NCBI GenBank assembly: GCA_963668185.1
Contig: OY764162.1
Location: 1,984,001 to 2,048,000, forward strand
Origin: G963668185 sp963668185
Lineage (GTDB): Bacteria > Chloroflexota > Dehalococcoidia > Lucifugimonadales > G963668185
Direction of reading: 5' to 3'
DNA: 64,000 nt
In this document: one piece after another, positions 59,659 through 64,000 of the stretch
How the letters are laid out: each line of letters begins with the position of its first letter
Position numbering within the stretch: position 1 is the first letter of the stretch
Program-made: the position numbers and the translations under genes
Notes under the pieces: model-generated
What the model saw: only the letters and a program-made list of their open reading frames with translations
What the model was told of the DNA's origin: nothing
Database searches by the model: none

Positions 59659-60867
59659 TCAGGGCGGGTTCTCCGCGGGAGTGGCGGAGGACCCCATCCC
59701 GGCCTTCCCCAGCAGACTGGGGAAGGGGTCAGACGGGTCGGGTTCGTCATCGGGTTCGGTGTGAGACGCGCCGGCCGACCCCATCCCGGCCTTCCCCAGC
59801 AGACTGGGGAAGGGGTCAGAGGGGGCGGGTTCGTCATCGGTGGGTTCAGGCGTCTGGATTCCGGCCTTCGCCGGAATGACGGGTGAGTCGGCGGCGGGTT
59901 CGGGTTCGGGCGGATGGATTTGCGCCCGCGCGGCAATGACGGTTGGGTCATCGGGATATTCGGTCCAGGGGTCGAAGCCGCAGTCGCAGGATGCGGTGCG
60001 GTGAGGACATGCGATACGGATGGGGCCGCGGCATGAGTCGCGGATGCGCTTGACCGCGTCCATGATTTCCCCGGCCGCTATGGAATGTTCGACGGCCGGG
60101 CGGGCGTGTTCGCTGAAGTAGTGCTCCTCTCCGTTGTGTATGATCATGCTGGCGAGTTTGCTGGGGTAAACGACGCTGGGGTCCGGGGGCGTCGGGCGCC
60201 TGCCGACGGCGTCCATAAGGGCGTCGGCTGCTTTGGAGACGGCTCGATTGTTGACGCCGGTGTCTTGGCTGTGGCCGTATGTGTTGGAGTACGGGGGTTC
60301 GTAGCCGGCGAGGATGTCGGGAGCCCCATCCCGGCCTTCCCCAGCAGACTGGGGAAGGGGTGAGAGGGAGGCGCCAGCAGACTGGGGAAGGGGGTTTAGT
60401 TCTGCGTCGGGGTAGGTGTCGTGGTGGAGGGGGCCGGGTGCGTCGTCGAAGCCTCGGCGGAGCAGTTCTTTGGCGGCGTCAATGCGGTGGTGGGGTCCGA
60501 AGCCGGGCATGAAGCCTAGCATGACGTCTATGAGGAATCGTATGGCTTGTCGGCCTCCGTCGGTCTCGGCTCGTATGAAGCGTGCGAGGTCGGGGTTGAG
60601 GCCGGTGGTGTCGAGGGTGTCTGTGGGAGCCCCATCCCTGCCTTCCCCAGCAGACTGGGGAAGGGGTTTGATGGAGGCGAACTCTTTCGCTTCTTCGAAG
60701 CCGAGTTTGATGAGTTGGCGCGCGGCGTCGAGCCGGTGGTAGGGCTTGGCGCCGCGGATCTGGTCCTGCATGGCTGCGACTAGGAAACGGACGATGAGCC
60801 TGCCGTCGTGGGTTTCTTCTCGGACGATGCGTTGTATTGGTGATATGGTGTGCGTTTCGGTATCCAT
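59659..60867 (-). CDS. Unknown protein with two helical repeats and in-frame palindromic-repeat inserts
   Basis: 402 residues from the ATG at 60867, at the predicted start of a leaderless mRNA; a TTG 36 bases upstream lies in the -35 box. Two homologous units, GRLIVRFLVAAMQDQ then PYHRLDAARQLIKLGFEEA, and GRQAIRFLIDVMLGF then PHHRIDAAKELLRRGFDDA, are separated by PLPQSAGEGRDGAP. That peptide is an R2 repeat read in frame, as are PLPQSAGASLSPLPQSAGEG later and two FPSLLGKAGMGS segments near the C-terminus; SPVIPAKAGIQ is an R3 repeat. A Cys cluster (CPHRTASCDCGF) may bind metal. No family recognised. Confidence 0.65.
   Translation of the reverse strand: MDTETHTISPIQRIVREETHDGRLIVRFLVAAMQDQIRGAKPYHRLDAARQLIKLGFEEAKEFASIKPLPQSAGEGRDGAPTDTLDTTGLNPDLARFIRAETDGGRQAIRFLIDVMLGFMPGFGPHHRIDAAKELLRRGFDDAPGPLHHDTYPDAELNPLPQSAGASLSPLPQSAGEGRDGAPDILAGYEPPYSNTYGHSQDTGVNNRAVSKAADALMDAVGRRPTPPDPSVVYPSKLASMIIHNGEEHYFSEHARPAVEHSIAAGEIMDAVKRIRDSCRGPIRIACPHRTASCDCGFDPWTEYPDDPTVIAARAQIHPPEPEPAADSPVIPAKAGIQTPEPTDDEPAPSDPFPSLLGKAGMGSAGASHTEPDDEPDPSDPFPSLLGKAGMGSSATPAENPP
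59704..59882. repeat. R2, R2 and R3 repeats coding the C-terminal tail
   Basis: R2 59704-59725, R2 59791-59812, R3 about 59856-59882, all inside the minus-strand reading frame of the preceding entry. Confidence 0.85.
60336..60663. repeat. In-frame R2 repeats within the coding region
   Basis: R2 60336-60357 with a partial second copy to about 60393, and R2 60642-60663. These two sites are read in the same frame as each other but a different frame from those at 59704 and 59791. Confidence 0.85.
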
Positions 60868-60903
60868 GGGTTCTAGGATAGCGGGCGCGTACTGGCGTGT
60901 CAA
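60868..60903 (-). promoter_or_regulatory. Promoter giving a leaderless transcript for the repeat-bearing gene
   Basis: On the minus strand TTGACA (60903-60898), 17 bp, TATCCT (60880-60875), then seven bases to the ATG at 60867. Confidence 0.6.
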
Positions 60904-60989
60904 GGGGGTGGGGGAGTGCCCCGCGCCCCCCTCTGGATTCCGGCTGGCCCCGGGTTCACGCTGGCGCGTGGGTGCGGGAATGACGGTTG

Positions 60990-61316
60990 GGGGTTGCTGC
61001 CGTGTAAGGAGGTTGGTGGCGAGCGGGAGGCTGTAGGTTCCTCGGGGGACTCGGAACGACAGTGTGCGTGGGTTGGCTCATGGTTCGGTAGGTTCACCAC
61101 GGGCGGCGTTGGGGCGGATGGATTCCGGCCTTCGCCGGAATGACGGATAGCGCGGGGGTTGTTGCCGTGTAAGGGGGTTGGTGGCGAGCGGGAGGCTGTA
61201 GGTTCCTCGGGGGACTCGGAACGACAGTGGGCGGGGGTTGGCTCATGGTTCGGTAGGTTCACTACGGACGGCGTTGGGGCGGATGGATTCCCGCCTGCGC
61301 GGGAATGACGGAGAGA
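60990..61316. repeat. 165-bp tandem duplication with R3 ends
   Basis: Two nearly identical units beginning at 60990 and 61155. Each ends with an R3-type palindrome; the two palindromes differ (CCGGCCTTCGCCGG against CCCGCCTGCGCGGG), with compensating changes that keep the stem. Further R3 copies lie up to 61446. The gap 60868-61479 has no gene apart from the promoter at its left end. Confidence 0.85.
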
Positions 61317-61479
61317 GAGGGGCCGGAATGACGGAGGGAGGGCGCGGGAATGACGGCAGCGGCAGGGGCATCGGGGCCTCCGCGCTGGGCGGGCGATCGG
61401 AATGACAGGGGCGGGCGGATGGATTCCGGCCTTCGCCGGAATGACGGGTTTGAAACCCGCCTCTGCGCTGGGCGGGTGG

Positions 61480-62169
61480 CTAGCGGCCTTGCGTCTTCAG
61501 CACGTAGGTGACTAGCATCCAGCGCTCTTGCTCTGTTAGCAGGGACTTGAAGGCCGGCATTGGCGAGGTGGAGGGCCTTCCTGTGAGTATGGTGGCGTAG
61601 CCCTGCCTGCCGCCCTCTGAAACGAAGGCGAAGAGTTCGCCCGGCAGGGCCTCGGTTGAGATGTCCGCCATCAGGTCGGCCGGCAGGGGCCCCCGCGTGA
61701 TGCGCTGGCTCATCGCGCCGTCGCCCGCCATGCCATCGCCGTGGCAGACCAGGCAGTTCACCCGGTAAAGCTCCTTCGCCGCGCTTGCGCTGTAGGCTGC
61801 CGCGTAGTCTTCGGGAATCGAAAGGGCCGCGTAGTCTTCGAGGCTTGAGTAAGCGACCTCGCGTCCCGTGACCGGCACCGAGTCGGCCGGGGGAAGTATG
61901 CGCGGGCCTTCCTGGGACCGCATCGCCGGGGAGTAGTGCATCTCGCTGAAGACGACCACGGCGTGCGCGCCCTGCTGAGGGAACGCCGGCAGCGTCATGT
62001 TCACGAAGCCTTCGATGTTCGTCTCGCCGGTGTTGTTGTTGTAGCAGCCCGCCGCGAGCAGAGCGAACAGCAGGAGGAGAGGCACGAGCGGCAGGGCAGG
62101 CCGGCGCGCGAGTGTACCCAACGCCCGCGCGCTCCTGACCGCCGATGCCCTGAAGTTGCCAGCCGTCAC
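61480..62169 (-). CDS. actE: Cytochrome c subunit of alternative complex III
   Basis: 229 residues from GTG. Lipoprotein signal ending ALLAAGCYNNN. FVNMTLPAFPQQGAHAVVV and MRSQEGPRILPPADSVPVTG are typical of ActE, followed by heme site CLVCHGDGMAGDG and axial Met in TSPMPAFKSLLTEQERWMLV. It passes electrons from the quinol-oxidising core towards the terminal oxidase. It lies 7 bp after actD. Confidence 0.87.
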   Translation of the reverse strand: MTAGNFRASAVRSARALGTLARRPALPLVPLLLLFALLAAGCYNNNTGETNIEGFVNMTLPAFPQQGAHAVVVFSEMHYSPAMRSQEGPRILPPADSVPVTGREVAYSSLEDYAALSIPEDYAAAYSASAAKELYRVNCLVCHGDGMAGDGAMSQRITRGPLPADLMADISTEALPGELFAFVSEGGRQGYATILTGRPSTSPMPAFKSLLTEQERWMLVTYVLKTQGR

Positions 62170-62176
62170 AGTCGTC

Positions 62177-62689
62177 TTACTCCCAGCCCCTCTTGATCTC
62201 TTCGGCTCCCGCGTTCCTCAGCGTATCTTCAGCCTGCGGCATGCGGTCCTCGCCCGAAGTTACGGTGATGCCGAGGTAACCCTCCGTGATGCGCTTGTCG
62301 TACGCTCCCATGAACAGCCTGGGCAGCCGTGACTCGAAGATGATTCCCACGACGGTGAACAGGATCGCGCCGAGCATCGTGCCCTCGTACATGATGATCG
62401 CCATCGGGGGTATGGAGAAGATCGGCTTGCCGCCCGCCACCATCGGATAGGCTATCTGCGTGCCTGCCGTCAGGAGCAGCGCGACGATGAAGCCGCAGGC
62501 GGCGCCCATCAGGGGGAACCTGTACAGCTTGTGCACGGGCTCCGCCTCGCCGAACGTGCCCTCAGGGTACGGGGTACCGCTCAGCACCTCGACCTCGTTC
62601 TCCTCGAACTGGGCGTCCCGAAGGGCGTCCATCGCGTCGGCCGCCTTGTCTTCCTCTGTAAACAGACCGATTACGCTTCTCTCTGCCAT
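62177..62689 (-). CDS. actD: DUF3341 subunit of alternative complex III
   Basis: 170 residues. N-terminal ferredoxin-like part (VIGLFTEEDKAADAMDALRD), then two membrane helices (LMGAACGFIVALLLTAGTQI and MLGAILFTVVGIIFESRLP), and a C-terminal ITVTSGEDRMPQAEDTLRNAG. This is the ActD/DUF3341 layout. It sits 15 bp after actC and before actE, the usual act gene order. Confidence 0.9.
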   Translation of the reverse strand: MAERSVIGLFTEEDKAADAMDALRDAQFEENEVEVLSGTPYPEGTFGEAEPVHKLYRFPLMGAACGFIVALLLTAGTQIAYPMVAGGKPIFSIPPMAIIMYEGTMLGAILFTVVGIIFESRLPRLFMGAYDKRITEGYLGITVTSGEDRMPQAEDTLRNAGAEEIKRGWE

Positions 62690-62704
62690 CGCCCCGTCCT
62701 TACT

Positions 62705-64000
62705 CTACTCTCTGATTGTTGCCGGCACGGTCCGCCGCCCTATCTTCGTTTCGTCTCTGAAGACCATCGCCTCCTTGACGTCGAACAGCGGTATCAGCGG
62801 GAACACCTTGGAGAACAGGATCATTCCCATGACCACCCAGGCGAACGTCGCCGAGACCATCAGTATTTCGATCATGCTCGGATGGTAGGAACCCCAGTCG
62901 AAGACCATGTGCTGCCTCCGCATGAGGCCCGGCACGATGATCAGGAACCGCTCCAGCCACATCCCGACGTTCACGGACACGGTCGTGATGAACATGAGCC
63001 ACAGGTTTCGCCGCACGCTCTTGAAGAGCCAGGCACCTACCGGGAAGAAGAACGCCGTGATCAGGAACAGTATGAACAGCCCGGACCAGGGCCACTGGAA
63101 CACCTGGAGTTCCCTGAGCGCGATGTCCGGCGCTTCGAGCGTGTAAAGGGCGAATATCCACTCAAGGAAGAAGAAGAAGAACCAGGTGACGCCGACTACG
63201 ATCAGCAGCCTTCCAATGGCGTCCAGGTGGTCCGGCCCCAGGTAGTTCTGCCACTTGAAGCCCCAGATCATCAGCACCATGACGGTGGCGACCGCGGCGA
63301 CGCCGGAGTGAATCGCGCCGATGATGAAGTACGGCGCGAAGATCGTGGAGTGCCATCCTTCGACGCCGATCTGCACGGCGAAGTCCCAGGACACGATGCT
63401 GTGCACGGACACGAACACCGGCAGCACGAGCGCCGAGAGCAGGATGCCCGCGATGGCCTGCAGCTTCCACTGGCGGGGCGTTCCGCGCCAGCCGAGGCAC
63501 AGTACGCTGTACACCTTGTTCACCCAGCCCGTGGTCCTGTCTCGGATGATGGCGAGGTCCGGCAGCAGCGCGATTATCACGAACAGCGTGCTCGCGGTCA
63601 GGTACGTCATTACCGCCGACGGGTCCCAGATGAACGGCGAGCGGATGTTGATCCAGACGCCCCTCGCGAAGTCGTACGGGAACACCCAGAGGTCGGCGCG
63701 CCACGGCCGGCCGACGTGCACGAGCGGCGCGGCCATCAGGGCCGCCGTGAGCGAGAACACCGTGAGCACCTCGGCCGCCCTGGTTACCGGCCTTCGCCAT
63801 TCGGCGTGGTTCAGCCTGAGGATCGCGGAGATCATGATGCCCGCGTGGCTGATGCCGATCCAGAACACGAAGTTGACCATGAAGAAGCCCCAGAACACGG
63901 GGCGGTTCAGGCCGGTTACTCCGACTCCCTTGTTCAGCATGTAGCCGAACGCCGCTGCGCCGGCGAGGAAGACGAGCACCGATATTCCCAGGGCCGGCAT
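62705..64000 (-). CDS. actC: NrfD-like membrane subunit of alternative complex III, edge-truncated
   Basis: 431 residues visible, nine or more membrane helices. GFFMVNFVFWIGISHAGIMI, SAILRLNHAEWRRPVTRAAE and PLVHVGRPWRADLWVFPYDF are the signature ActC quinone-side segments; VNVGMWLERFLIIVPGL is another. The first visible Met is exactly at the window edge and the protein is somewhat short for ActC, so the true start is probably beyond 64000. Together with actD and actE it forms the quinol:electron acceptor oxidoreductase that replaces cytochrome bc1 in many Chloroflexi. Confidence 0.9.
   Translation of the reverse strand: MPALGISVLVFLAGAAAFGYMLNKGVGVTGLNRPVFWGFFMVNFVFWIGISHAGIMISAILRLNHAEWRRPVTRAAEVLTVFSLTAALMAAPLVHVGRPWRADLWVFPYDFARGVWINIRSPFIWDPSAVMTYLTASTLFVIIALLPDLAIIRDRTTGWVNKVYSVLCLGWRGTPRQWKLQAIAGILLSALVLPVFVSVHSIVSWDFAVQIGVEGWHSTIFAPYFIIGAIHSGVAAVATVMVLMIWGFKWQNYLGPDHLDAIGRLLIVVGVTWFFFFFLEWIFALYTLEAPDIALRELQVFQWPWSGLFILFLITAFFFPVGAWLFKSVRRNLWLMFITTVSVNVGMWLERFLIIVPGLMRRQHMVFDWGSYHPSMIEILMVSATFAWVVMGMILFSKVFPLIPLFDVKEAMVFRDETKIGRRTVPATIRE

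Noticed and set aside
60900..61262. Open frame on the minus strand with repeated PNHEPT and HCRSESPEEP segments
   Set aside because: It is a translation of the 165-bp tandem duplication and R3 repeats, with no coding signature.

Overview
The window is 64 kb of GC-rich bacterial DNA that most resembles a marine or sponge-associated, aerobic, heterotrophic member of the Chloroflexota (SAR202/Dehalococcoidia-like). Supporting this are a DUF2298 membrane protein paired with an Agl23-like glycosyltransferase (families shared by Chloroflexi and Archaea), an alternative complex III operon at the right edge, expanded paralogous families for small methylated compounds, a CocE/NonD hydrolase and a GcvT/DmdA-like protein. 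The assignment is inferred from gene families only; there is no rRNA or phylogenetic marker analysis. No CRISPR array, rRNA, prophage or intact IS transposase was seen. Two tRNAs are present, Thr(CGU) and Pro(UGG).

Layout. 1-10.2 kb: end of a leucine-rich-repeat protein, a stand-alone homocysteine S-methyltransferase-like gene, an FAD oxidoreductase, a HEPN-like protein, a HARE-HTH/DUF899 pair and the DUF2298/Agl23-like membrane pair. 10.3-19 kb: a low-GC DUF3800 gene, then a T-box riboswitch with a UGG (Trp) specifier driving a compact operon trpS-trpE-trpG-trmO-trpD-HAD-trpC-trpF, whose junctions mostly overlap by 4 nt; trpB and trpA are absent. 19-26.6 kb: hydrolase, aminomethyltransferase-like protein, deaminase, VapBC-type and BrnTA toxin-antitoxin modules and a flavin amine oxidase. 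26.7-33.9 kb: seven consecutive same-strand homocysteine S-methyltransferase-like paralogs, the most striking part of the window, followed by a JAMM metalloprotease, an alpha/beta hydrolase and an MFS transporter. 36.9-50.4 kb: mixed metabolic genes, tRNA-Thr, cytochrome c, dienelactone hydrolase, SDR, MFS, a ComM/YifB ATPase, HAD and Gfo/Idh/MocA proteins. 50.5-55.2 kb: a Fur-family regulator with a metal ABC importer, an MFS exporter and tRNA-Pro. 55.5-61 kb: Uma2, an amidase with a GatC-like partner, an NHL beta-propeller, a Cu/Zn-SOD-like lipoprotein and a protein carrying in-frame palindromic repeats. 61.5-64 kb: actE-actD-actC of alternative complex III on the minus strand, with actC running to the window edge.

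At least four families of short palindromic repeats fill the intergenic spaces: R1, a 26-bp element containing CCCTTCGACARGCTCAGGGC; R2, with core CTTCCCCAGCAGACTGGGGA; R3, with CCGGCCTTCGCCGGAATGAC; and R4, with GGGCCGTTCGCGAACGGCCC. They abut stop codons, form the C-terminus of trpE, supply in-frame peptides to one protein, bracket one gene of the methyltransferase array, and occur inside two MITE-like elements with matching terminal inverted repeats. Five genes appear to be transcribed without a leader, with the predicted start of transcription at or next to the start codon.

Main hypothesis: the seven-gene array, with the divergent amine oxidase and downstream transporter, is a locus for demethylating a range of small methylated amine or sulfur compounds. 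The zinc-ligand cysteines are intact in every copy, but the substrates cannot be read from sequence alone.
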